From JAWUWD01 sp034112085 (GTDB lineage: Bacteria > Bacteroidota > Bacteroidia > Cytophagales > Cyclobacteriaceae), in the NCBI GenBank assembly GCA_034112085.1, contig JAWUWD010000057.1, positions 1 through 17,402 on the forward strand: a stretch of DNA of 17,402 bases, in the 5' to 3' direction. Both the position numbers and the translations under genes were made by a program. Positions 1-6,391 of the stretch are shown in pieces. Under the pieces are notes generated by a model, which saw only the letters and a program-made list of their open reading frames with translations, had not been told where the DNA came from and ran no database searches. The first letter of the stretch is position 1. Each line of letters starts with the position of its first letter.

Positions 1-181
1 AAATTTCAACGCGGTTGGTCTCAATGGACAGTTTGAAATAAACGACCGTCTCAGACTAGGCTATTCTTTTGAGTTACCACTTAATGGTCTTAGCGACAAT
101 GCATTTGGCACTCACGAATTAATGATATCCTATGACTTAGAAATCTTTTCAGGTCATGCGATTGGTAGGAGGTATTTTTAG
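1..181 (+). CDS. PorP/SprF-family type IX secretion membrane protein, C-terminal fragment
   Basis: Only the last 59 codons are present. The frame begins at base 2, is open to the window edge and stops with TAG at 179-181. The fragment alternates polar and hydrophobic residues as expected for the last strands of an outer-membrane beta-barrel. It contains RLRLGYSFELPL and then GTHELMISYDLEIF, which matches the closing part of PorP/SprF proteins (glycine, [ST]HE, hydrophobic stretch, then Y and an acidic or N residue). Family members are outer-membrane components linked to the Bacteroidota type IX secretion and gliding machinery. A perfect 24-bp hairpin begins 5 nt after the stop. The assignment rests on a short C-terminal signature, so the specific paralogue cannot be named. 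Confidence 0.7.
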   Translation, partial: NFNAVGLNGQFEINDRLRLGYSFELPLNGLSDNAFGTHELMISYDLEIFSGHAIGRRYF

Positions 182-185
182 AATT

Positions 186-242
186 AGAAGGAATAGTAGA
201 TTTAAAAATTGCAATCATATTTTTAAATCTACTATTCCTTCT
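186..242. terminator. 24-bp perfect inverted repeat after the PorP-like gene
   Basis: Arms 186-209 and 219-242 are perfectly complementary over 24 bp and enclose a 9-nt loop (TGCAATCAT). The repeat starts directly after the upstream stop codon, so a role in ending that transcript is likely. No clean U-tract follows the right arm, so this is not a textbook intrinsic terminator. The right arm ends exactly where the candidate trp -7 box (243-250) begins, so the repeat would also overlap the -33 region of that promoter. Confidence 0.65.
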
Positions 243-250
243 TACATTTG
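243..250 (+). promoter_or_regulatory. Candidate trp operon promoter, -7 box TACATTTG
   Basis: TACATTTG fits the Bacteroidota sigma-70 -7 consensus TAnnTTTG exactly. The -33 region would fall in the T-rich right arm of the preceding hairpin, where only a partial match (ATTTTT at 219-224) is visible. If the usual spacing holds, transcription would start at about 254-257. That is at or just before the first leader-peptide ATG at 258, giving a leaderless or nearly leaderless mRNA. The start site is inferred. Confidence 0.5.
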
Positions 251-257
251 AGCAGTA

Positions 258-311
258 ATGAAAATGACAAAGACAAATATCAATTGGTGGTGGACTTATC
301 TAAGTAGATAG
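258..311 (+). CDS. trpL: trp operon leader peptide 1 (WWW)
   Basis: This is a 17-codon reading frame, MKMTKTNINWWWTYLSR, ending with TAG at 309-311. Three consecutive Trp codons lie at 285-293, five codons before the stop. Tryptophan is rare and this frame sits directly upstream of trpE, so the peptide is best read as the sensing element of an attenuator. A ribosome starved of charged tRNA-Trp would stall at 285-293. A terminator hairpin starts at 335, 23 nt after the stop codon. ATG 264 is an alternative in-frame start. It was found by reading the leader, since it is too short for normal gene finding. Function is inferred from position and codon content. Confidence 0.85.
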   Translation: MKMTKTNINWWWTYLSR

Positions 312-367
312 ACAATACCTCTTGTGCAAAATATAAAAAGCCCTGACAGTATTGTCAGGGCTTTTTT
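311..367 (+). terminator. trp attenuator 1: terminator with competing antiterminator
   Basis: The terminator stem is 335-348 with 353-366 (14 bp, perfect), loop GTAT and a run of six to seven T at 362-367. A competing pairing is visible. GACAATAC at 311-318 is perfectly complementary to GTATTGTC at 349-356, which is the terminator loop plus the first four bases of its right arm. Base 311 is the last base of the leader-1 stop codon. A ribosome finishing the leader would cover this segment and allow the terminator, whereas one stalled at the Trp codons would leave it free. The antiterminator breaks only the top 4 bp of the stem, so its strength needs testing. Confidence 0.8.
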
Positions 368-386
368 CATGACCAATAATTATCAA

Positions 387-452
387 ATGAACAGACTTAT
401 AAAAAATACATGGCAATGGCGTTGGTACGGATTGAAAAATCAATGTGAATAG
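387..452 (+). CDS. trpL: trp operon leader peptide 2 (WQWRW)
   Basis: This is a second short frame of 21 codons from ATG 387 to TAG 450-452. An alternative in-frame ATG at 369 would give 27 codons. It begins MNRLIKNT and contains WQWRWYG, with TGG codons at 411-413, 417-419 and 423-425, then eight codons to the stop. The start at 387 is preceded by an A/T-rich stretch (AATTATCAA), as is usual for Bacteroidota. The start at 369 sits only two bases past the U-tract of the first terminator. A 12-bp terminator begins at 477, 24 nt after the stop, which repeats the geometry of the first unit. Outside the Trp codons its sequence is unlike leader 1, so it does not look like a recent duplication. Confidence 0.85.
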   Translation: MNRLIKNTWQWRWYGLKNQCE

Positions 453-509
453 CGCAGCTATACCTAAGTAAAGTACAAAGGTCTGCCATTCACTTGGCAG
501 ACCTTTTTT
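445..509 (+). terminator. trp attenuator 2: terminator with competing antiterminator
   Basis: The terminator stem is 477-488 with 495-506 (12 bp, perfect), loop TTCACT and a T-run at 504-509. A nested alternative structure uses the same left arm. GTGAAT 445-450 pairs with ATTCAC 488-493, GCAG 454-457 pairs with CTGC 483-486, and ACCT 462-465 pairs with AGGT 479-482. That is 14 bp in nested order with small bulges, and G452-C487 could add one more. The upstream strand starts at the end of leader peptide 2 (stop 450-452), so completing translation masks it and Trp starvation exposes it. This is the classical attenuation geometry. Pairings were found by eye and energies were not computed. Confidence 0.8.
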
Positions 510-552
510 ATTGCCGAATTTATTCTGGCATCTCATAAAGCTAAAATCGAAA

Positions 553-1941
553 ATGAATACAATAGAACAAATCAAACATAAAATAAGTATCAGCAAACAT
601 CATATGTTGGCAGACACGCTAACTCCCGTGGGTATCTATCTCCAAGTACGAGATAGATATCCTAACAGTATTTTGCTAGAAAGTTCTGACTACCACGCTA
701 AGCAAAACAGTAAATCATATATCTGTTGCGAACCAATAGCAGGGATTAAACTAGAGAGGGATCAGCTTAAATTGACCTATCCAGATTTAAGTGTTGAATA
801 TCAGTCATTGAAAGAAGGCACGTCATTGATTTTAGAACTGCAAAAGTTTATTGAATCATTTGAAGTTGATACTTCAGCAGGATTGCATGGATATATGACT
901 TACGATGTGGTTCAGCATTTTGAAACATTGTCATTTAAGAAATCTCCTGAGATTCCATTGATGCAGTATAGCCTTTACAGGTATGTGATTGAGATTGATC
1001 ATTTCTCTAATACGATTGAAGTGAAAGAATTTCAGCGCGAAGGAGCCAGTAGCGGACTGAATGATTTTATTCAAAACTTCTCAAGACTGGGTCACCCCAA
1101 TTATAAGTTCGAAACTTTAGATACAGAGTCTTCTAATTACTCTGATGAAGATTTTCTTCCATTACTCGAAAAGGGAAAAGAGCATTGTCTAAAAGGCGAT
1201 GTCTTTCAAATCGTATTGAGTAGAGAATACCAACAGCGATTCAAAGGGGATGAGTTCAACGTATATCGTGCTTTAAGATCTATCAATCCATCACCATATC
1301 TTTTCTATTTTGACTATGGTGCTTTTAAGCTAATGGGATCATCTCCTGAAGCACAATTGGTGGTGAAAGATAACAAAGCCACTATTCATCCTATCGCAGG
1401 TACTTTCCGAAGAACTGGAGATGATCAAGCAGATATGGAATTGGCAGAGGCATTGAGCAAGGATGAGAAAGAGAACTCCGAACATGTTATGTTAGTTGAT
1501 TTGGCACGCAATGATCTTAGTCGAGTCTCTAATAACGTTAAGGTTGAAGTTTTTAAAGAGGTACAATTCTATTCGCATGTGATCCATTTGGTGTCGAAAG
1601 TGACAGGAGAAATTCAATCATCAGATAGTCTAGAAATGATGGCGAATACCTTTCCAGCAGGAACATTGTCTGGAGCTCCAAAATATAAGGCAATGTCATT
1701 GATCGAAGAATATGAAAATCAATCTAGGGGGTTCTATGGAGGAGCGATTGGTTTCTTAGGGTTTGATGGTTCTGTAAATCTTGCCATTATGATTCGCTCT
1801 ATCATGAGTAAGCAAGGTGTTTTGCATTATCAAGCAGGAGCAGGAGTTGTGGCTAAATCTATTGTCTCCAGTGAACTTCAAGAAGTAGAAAATAAACTAG
1901 CAGTGCTAAGAAAGGCTATAAATCAAGCATCAAAATTATGA
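553..1941 (+). CDS. trpE: Anthranilate synthase component I
   Basis: This subunit converts chorismate with ammonia to anthranilate, the committed step to tryptophan, in complex with TrpG. The protein is 462 aa from ATG 553, an ordinary length. An earlier TTG in frame at 511 lies on the edge of the attenuator terminator and is not credible as a start. The N-terminal half carries LLESSD at about residues 41-46, and NPSPYLFY lies at about 245-252. In characterised TrpE proteins both contribute to the Trp feedback site, so feedback inhibition is probably retained. Catalytic-core signatures are PIAGTFRRTGD (280-290), EHVMLVDLARND (310-321), TFPAGTLSGAPK (366-377) and YQAGAGVVAKS near the end. It overlaps trpG by 4 bp (ATGA at 1938-1941), which suggests translational coupling of the two subunits. 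Control is by the tandem attenuators upstream. Confidence 0.97.
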   Translation: MNTIEQIKHKISISKHHMLADTLTPVGIYLQVRDRYPNSILLESSDYHAKQNSKSYICCEPIAGIKLERDQLKLTYPDLSVEYQSLKEGTSLILELQKFIESFEVDTSAGLHGYMTYDVVQHFETLSFKKSPEIPLMQYSLYRYVIEIDHFSNTIEVKEFQREGASSGLNDFIQNFSRLGHPNYKFETLDTESSNYSDEDFLPLLEKGKEHCLKGDVFQIVLSREYQQRFKGDEFNVYRALRSINPSPYLFYFDYGAFKLMGSSPEAQLVVKDNKATIHPIAGTFRRTGDDQADMELAEALSKDEKENSEHVMLVDLARNDLSRVSNNVKVEVFKEVQFYSHVIHLVSKVTGEIQSSDSLEMMANTFPAGTLSGAPKYKAMSLIEEYENQSRGFYGGAIGFLGFDGSVNLAIMIRSIMSKQGVLHYQAGAGVVAKSIVSSELQEVENKLAVLRKAINQASKL

Positions 1942-2519
1942 AAATACTAGTCATAGATAATTACGATTCTTTTACCTATAATTTGGTTACGATGCTTAGA
2001 GATAATGCCGTGGATGTGGACATTGAGGTAAGGCGAAATGATCAAATCACCATTGAAGAAGTAGATGGTTATGATAAAATATTGATCTCTCCAGGTCCAT
2101 CTGTGCCTAACGAGGCAGGGATTACAAAACAGCTTATCCAAACCTATGCGGCTACTAAAAGCATTTTAGGGATCTGTTTGGGACATCAAGCGATAGCAGA
2201 GGTTTTTGGAGCTGAGATATACAATATGCCGGAGGTGTATCATGGACATAAAACACAACTCATTCTTCAGAGTACAACTAGCCCTATTTTCAAAGGTGTT
2301 GTTGCGAATGCAGTGGTTGGTTTATATCATTCGTGGTCTGTAGATGCTAGCTCTATCTCAGAAGAATTGGAAGTAACTGCTACCAATACTGAGGGACATG
2401 TGATGGCTATTCGTCACAACACTCATGACGTTACTGGTCTGCAGTTTCATCCAGAATCTATTTTAACAGAAAATGGATCACAATACATAAAAAATTGGTT
2501 GAATTCTTCCAGTCACTAA
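1938..2519 (+). CDS. trpG: Anthranilate synthase component II, glutamine amidotransferase
   Basis: A class I glutamine amidotransferase of 193 aa that supplies ammonia from glutamine to TrpE. The opening VIDNYDSFTYNLV and the SPGPSVPNEAG stretch are typical of TrpG/PabA proteins. The nucleophile is Cys80 in GICLGHQAI, and the other triad members are His171 and Glu173 in FHPESIL. It stands alone, unlike the TrpG-TrpD fusion of E. coli. The same subunit could also serve para-aminobenzoate synthase in folate synthesis, as happens in some bacteria, but nothing here shows this. The ATG overlaps the trpE stop by 4 bp. Confidence 0.97.
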   Translation: MKILVIDNYDSFTYNLVTMLRDNAVDVDIEVRRNDQITIEEVDGYDKILISPGPSVPNEAGITKQLIQTYAATKSILGICLGHQAIAEVFGAEIYNMPEVYHGHKTQLILQSTTSPIFKGVVANAVVGLYHSWSVDASSISEELEVTATNTEGHVMAIRHNTHDVTGLQFHPESILTENGSQYIKNWLNSSSH

Positions 2520-2551
2520 TTCTAAACACCAAATACCATTTATCAACAACA

Positions 2552-3562
2552 ATGAAAGACTTACTTAATAGATTAATAAATCACCATACCTTAAGTTACC
2601 AAGAAGCAAAGGAAGTGCTTAAGGAGATCGCCAGTGGAAAATTTAATGATATACAGGTTACAGCTTTTGTGACTATATACATGATGAGAATGGTGACTGT
2701 GGAAGAGTTGCGAGGATTTCGAGATGCGATGCTTGATATATGCAATCAGATTGATTTATCTGAATACGATGTCATGGACCTTTGCGGAACAGGTGGTGAT
2801 GGGAAAGATACTTTTAATATTTCTACGCTTTCTTCATTCATAGTAGCTGGAGCAGGTCAGGCTGTCGCCAAACATGGCAACAATGGCGTATCCTCTATCT
2901 GCGGCTCTTCAAATTTGCTTCAACATTTTGGATATGAATTCACAAATGATGAATCAGCGTTGAAGAGAAGTTTGGACGAGGCGAACCTATGCTTTTTACA
3001 TGCCCCATTATTTCATCCGGCTATGAAAGGAGTAGCTCCTATTCGCAAGCAACTGGGAATGAAAACATTCTTCAATATGCTTGGGCCGATGGTGAATCCA
3101 TCAATGCCTAAAAAGCAACTTGTAGGAGTATTTAATCTTGAACTTGCGAGACTCTATGGCTATCTATACCAACAAGGAGAAGTTGATTTTGCCATTGTCC
3201 ACTCATTAGATGGTTATGATGAAATTTCACTGACTGGTGATTTTAAATTGATAACGGGAGAGGGGGAGTCTGTAAAGTCACCAGAAGATCTTGGCAAATC
3301 GAAAATTTTGTCAGAACAATTAAGTGGAGGAACTACCATAAAAGACGCAGCTGATATTTTCGAAAATATATTGAAAGGGAAAGGTACTGTTGCCCAAAAT
3401 GCTGCCGTAACTGCCAATGCAGGAATGGCCCTCTATGCAGCAAATTCTACGACTCCTATTGAACATCACATTTTGAAAGCCGAGGAATCCTTGATGTCCG
3501 GGGCTGCTCTGAAATCATTCAAATCACTTATTAATTCTAAAAAAATCTATACCAATAGCTAG
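2552..3562 (+). CDS. trpD: Anthranilate phosphoribosyltransferase
   Basis: It joins anthranilate to PRPP to give phosphoribosylanthranilate. The protein is 336 aa from ATG 2552, close to the family norm. A GTG start at 2495 would run back into trpG and add 19 residues that do not belong to the fold, so it is rejected. Signatures are CGTGGDGKDTFNIST (about 78-92, PRPP-binding glycine loop), KHGNNGVSS, NMLGPMVNP and GYDEISLTG, whose DE pair binds metal in the family. It is separated from trpG by a 32-nt spacer that contains no G on the coding strand. Confidence 0.96.
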   Translation: MKDLLNRLINHHTLSYQEAKEVLKEIASGKFNDIQVTAFVTIYMMRMVTVEELRGFRDAMLDICNQIDLSEYDVMDLCGTGGDGKDTFNISTLSSFIVAGAGQAVAKHGNNGVSSICGSSNLLQHFGYEFTNDESALKRSLDEANLCFLHAPLFHPAMKGVAPIRKQLGMKTFFNMLGPMVNPSMPKKQLVGVFNLELARLYGYLYQQGEVDFAIVHSLDGYDEISLTGDFKLITGEGESVKSPEDLGKSKILSEQLSGGTTIKDAADIFENILKGKGTVAQNAAVTANAGMALYAANSTTPIEHHILKAEESLMSGAALKSFKSLINSKKIYTNS

Positions 3563-3588
3563 ATACCAAACACTAACAATCAAAAAAA

Positions 3589-4398
3589 ATGAACATACTC
3601 GATCAAATAATAGTAACTAAACAAAAAGAAGTAGCAGAGCGTAAAGCGCTATATACTGTCAAATTATTGGAGCAAAGCATTCATTTCCAAGCGCCAACAC
3701 TCTCTTTGAAGAAATACTTACAGCGCGTTGATAAGTCTGGAGTGATTGCAGAGATCAAGAGGAAATCTCCTTCCAAAGGTGTGATCAATCAGCATATTTC
3801 TGTAGAACGGGTTTCGATTGGCTATATGCAAGCCGGTGCCTCTGCGTTGTCTATTCTTACAGATATGACTTATTTTGGAGGGAGCAATGACGACCTTCTT
3901 ACGGCTAGAGCATTCAATTATTGCCCCATTTTAAGGAAGGATTTCATCATTGATGAATATCAAATAGTCGAGGCTAAATCTATAGGAGCAGATGCCATTC
4001 TATTAATTGCAGCAGCTCTTACACCAGAGAGACTAAATGTACTAGCCAAATTTGCCAAATCACTCAATCTAGAGGTATTGATGGAAGTACATGATCAAAT
4101 GGAACTACAGGATAATCTAGATGCTCCTATAGATATGATTGGTGTAAATAACCGTAATCTTAAAACTTTTGAAACAGATATAGCTACTTCTAAACTTTTA
4201 GCTAGCCATATCCCAGACAGTATTGTAAAAGTGACTGAAAGCGGTATTAATGATCCGGTCGTAGTCAATGAACTTAAACAATATGGATACGAAGGCTTTT
4301 TAATAGGAGAGGCATTTATGAAGCACAGTAGGCCTGAAGAAGCTTGCAAGAATTTTATCAATGAACTGAGTTTTAATAAAGAAACCCTAACTGTATGA
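3589..4398 (+). CDS. trpC: Indole-3-glycerol phosphate synthase
   Basis: A TIM-barrel enzyme of 269 aa that closes the indole ring from carboxyphenylamino-deoxyribulose phosphate. Visible signatures are AEIKRKSPSKG (54-64) with the family's catalytic Lys at about 57, LRKDFIIDEYQI with Lys117, LMEVHD with Glu166, GVNNRNL (185-191), TESGI with Glu217, and GFLIGEAFM at the phosphate site. It is a separate gene, not fused to trpF as in E. coli. The start ATG 3589 follows a G-free 26-nt spacer ending in a run of A. The stop codon overlaps the trpF start by 4 bp (ATGA at 4395-4398). Confidence 0.97.
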   Translation: MNILDQIIVTKQKEVAERKALYTVKLLEQSIHFQAPTLSLKKYLQRVDKSGVIAEIKRKSPSKGVINQHISVERVSIGYMQAGASALSILTDMTYFGGSNDDLLTARAFNYCPILRKDFIIDEYQIVEAKSIGADAILLIAAALTPERLNVLAKFAKSLNLEVLMEVHDQMELQDNLDAPIDMIGVNNRNLKTFETDIATSKLLASHIPDSIVKVTESGINDPVVVNELKQYGYEGFLIGEAFMKHSRPEEACKNFINELSFNKETLTV

Positions 4399-5036
4399 AA
4401 GTGAAGGTTTGCGGTATGACAGGTGCTGATAATTTGAGTGAAGTGATAGGCTGCTCGCCTGACTTAGTTGGGTTTATTTTCTATGAAAAGTCATCCAGAA
4501 ATGTCGTTGATCTTGAAGTTGTAAATCAAGAGATTAACGGCTGTAAGAAGGTCGGGGTATTTGTGAATGAAGACATGGATAATATAAAGAATTTATCAAA
4601 GACCTATAAGTTGGATTATGTGCAGCTGCACGGAGATGAGTCTCCAGAATATTGCAAAAAACTAAAGACTAATGGGAACAGAGTTATTAAGGCATTTTCT
4701 GTAGCCGAAGATTTTGATTTCAGTCAATTAGAATCATTTGTTCCTTTTGTTAACTATTTCCTGTTTGATACTAAAGGAAAAAAGAGAGGAGGCAATGGTA
4801 CGAAGTTCAATTGGAAGATACTTGACCTATATAAATTGAATATTCCCTTCTTTTTGAGTGGAGGGATAAGTGCTGAAGATGTAGAATTGATTAAATCATT
4901 TGAGCATCCACAACTTTATGCAATAGATATCAACAGTGGATTTGAAGTGTCCCCAGGGATGAAAGATTCTATAAAGGTTAGAGACTTTATACATCAACTC
5001 AATAATGTTATTATCAGAGAGGAACAAACGAAGTAA
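4395..5036 (+). CDS. trpF: Phosphoribosylanthranilate isomerase
   Basis: It carries out the Amadori isomerisation between the TrpD and TrpC steps. It is a 213-aa TIM barrel. KVCGMT at the N-terminus carries the family's general base Cys6, and the general acid is Asp125 in FLFDTKG. QLHGDES (77-83), FFLSGGIS (152-159) and DINSGFEVSPGMKD near the C-terminus are the remaining active-site and phosphate-binding signatures. The usual SGVE is SGFE here, a mild variant. It is translationally overlapped with trpC. Confidence 0.96.
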   Translation: MKVKVCGMTGADNLSEVIGCSPDLVGFIFYEKSSRNVVDLEVVNQEINGCKKVGVFVNEDMDNIKNLSKTYKLDYVQLHGDESPEYCKKLKTNGNRVIKAFSVAEDFDFSQLESFVPFVNYFLFDTKGKKRGGNGTKFNWKILDLYKLNIPFFLSGGISAEDVELIKSFEHPQLYAIDINSGFEVSPGMKDSIKVRDFIHQLNNVIIREEQTK

Positions 5037-5085
5037 TCTTTCAATTAGAACCGTTTGCCTTGTGCCTCGCAATTACAGCTAAAAA

Positions 5086-6303
5086 ATGAATATGAAACAA
5101 GTACATAAAACCAAGAACCCTAAGCAAAGTAACTACCAAGTAAGTGAAGACGGTTACTATGGTAAGTTTGGAGGAGCGTTCATACCAGAAATGCTCTATC
5201 CAAATGTTGAAAACCTTCGTCTTCAATATCTTGATATCATTCAGGAATCCTCCTTTCAAAAAGAATATCACCACTTATTGAAAGACTATGTCGGAAGGCC
5301 AACTCCACTTTTTAAGGCGGTAAGACTATCTGAACACATAGGGACTAATATTTATCTCAAGCGAGAAGATCTTTGTCACACTGGGGCACACAAAGTGAAC
5401 AATACTGTTGGGCAAGTGCTTTTAGCAAAGAGATTAGGAAAGAAACGGGTTATTGCAGAGACAGGAGCAGGGCAACATGGAGTGGCTACAGCTACAGTAT
5501 GTGCACTGATGGGGCTGGAGTGTGTGGTATATATGGGAGAGATCGATATGGCACGTCAAAAGCCTAATGTCGAGCGTATGAAAATATTAGGTGCAGAAGT
5601 GATCCCCGCAACCAGTGGTAGCAAGACATTAAAGGATGCTACTAATGACGCGATGAGACATTGGATCAATCACCCAGAGACCCACTATGTGATTGGCAGT
5701 GTGGTGGGACCGCATCCCTATCCAGATATGGTAGCTAGATTTCAATCTATCATCAGTGAAGAGATTAGAACTCAGCTTTTGGAAAAGGAGGGGAAAGAGT
5801 TGCCTGATCATGTGATCGCATGCGTAGGTGGCGGTAGCAATGCAGCTGGTGCGTTTTACCATTTTCTTGATAATAGCGAAGTGAAATTGACCGCGGTTGA
5901 GGCTGCTGGCAAGGGAGTGACTTCAGGACAGTCAGCAGCGACTACTGCTTTGGGAAAAGATGGTGTGCTGCACGGAAGTAGAACGTTACTGATGCAGACG
6001 AATGATGGTCAGGTGACGGAACCTTATTCGATATCTGCAGGACTAGATTATCCTGGCATCGGACCGCAGCACGCTCACCTGTTTGAAACGGGTAGAGTGA
6101 ATTTCGAAAGTGCGACAGATGATGAAGCTATGCAGGCTGGTTTGAAGCTTAGCAAGCTAGAGGGGATCATTCCCGCAATAGAAACTGCGCATGCATTGGC
6201 CGCTTTGGAGAAGATGAAATTTAACAAAAATGAAATTGTGGTAGTCAATCTTTCTGGTCGTGGAGATAAGGACTTGGATACCTATATTAAATATAGTCGA
6301 TAG
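5086..6303 (+). CDS. trpB: Tryptophan synthase beta chain
   Basis: A PLP enzyme of 405 aa that condenses indole, channelled from TrpA, with serine to form tryptophan. The Schiff-base lysine is Lys103 in CHTGAHKVNN. ETGAGQHGVA (125-134) is the substrate carboxylate loop and GGGSNAAG (248-255) binds the PLP phosphate. LYPNVENL, MARQKPNVERM and the C-terminal NLSGRGDKD are also characteristic. The length and motifs indicate the canonical TrpB1 class that pairs with TrpA. The alternative in-frame ATG at 5092 would drop two residues. A 49-nt spacer separates it from trpF. Confidence 0.97.
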   Translation: MNMKQVHKTKNPKQSNYQVSEDGYYGKFGGAFIPEMLYPNVENLRLQYLDIIQESSFQKEYHHLLKDYVGRPTPLFKAVRLSEHIGTNIYLKREDLCHTGAHKVNNTVGQVLLAKRLGKKRVIAETGAGQHGVATATVCALMGLECVVYMGEIDMARQKPNVERMKILGAEVIPATSGSKTLKDATNDAMRHWINHPETHYVIGSVVGPHPYPDMVARFQSIISEEIRTQLLEKEGKELPDHVIACVGGGSNAAGAFYHFLDNSEVKLTAVEAAGKGVTSGQSAATTALGKDGVLHGSRTLLMQTNDGQVTEPYSISAGLDYPGIGPQHAHLFETGRVNFESATDDEAMQAGLKLSKLEGIIPAIETAHALAALEKMKFNKNEIVVVNLSGRGDKDLDTYIKYSR

Positions 6304-6314
6304 CTGATTGGACC

Positions 6315-6351
6315 ATAGTCCATAGCCATCATCTTTTTAGCTGTGGACTAT
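6315..6351 (+). repeat. 12-bp intercistronic hairpin between trpB and trpA
   Basis: ATAGTCCATAGC at 6315-6326 pairs with GCTGTGGACTAT at 6340-6351 (12 bp, one G-U), leaving a 13-nt loop. A shorter alternative, GGAC 6310-6313 with GTCC 6318-6321, overlaps the left arm. No U-tract follows, so it is unlikely to be an efficient terminator. It could be an mRNA-stability or pausing element, or a small palindromic genome repeat. The 88-nt spacer is the longest in the operon. Confidence 0.6.
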
Positions 6352-6391
6352 CAACTATAAAACTATTGACTTTTTTAAATAAAAAGAAAAA

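Noticed and set aside
335..367. Reading the first hairpin as a plain terminator of the upstream PorP-like gene
   Set aside because: It is 154 nt past that gene's stop, a separate 24-bp hairpin already follows that stop, and a Trp-rich micro-ORF with complementary antiterminator sequence precedes it.
335..509. T-box or TRAP-type control of the trp operon
   Set aside because: No T-box consensus and no series of spaced GAG/UAG triplets are visible. The two Trp-rich micro-ORFs explain the terminators directly.
511..552. Extended TTG start for trpE
   Set aside because: It would begin immediately after the attenuator T-run, and its extra 14 residues match nothing in TrpE. ATG 553 gives the normal N-terminus.
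300..596. A 98-residue minus-strand reading frame across the trp leader
   Set aside because: It is the antisense of the leader peptides, both terminators and the start of trpE. Its Leu/Ile-rich sequence comes from reading A-rich DNA on the opposite strand, and the plus-strand explanation is far stronger.
2495..2551. Extended GTG start for trpD
   Set aside because: It lies inside trpG in another frame. ATG 2552 follows a typical G-free leader and gives the family length.
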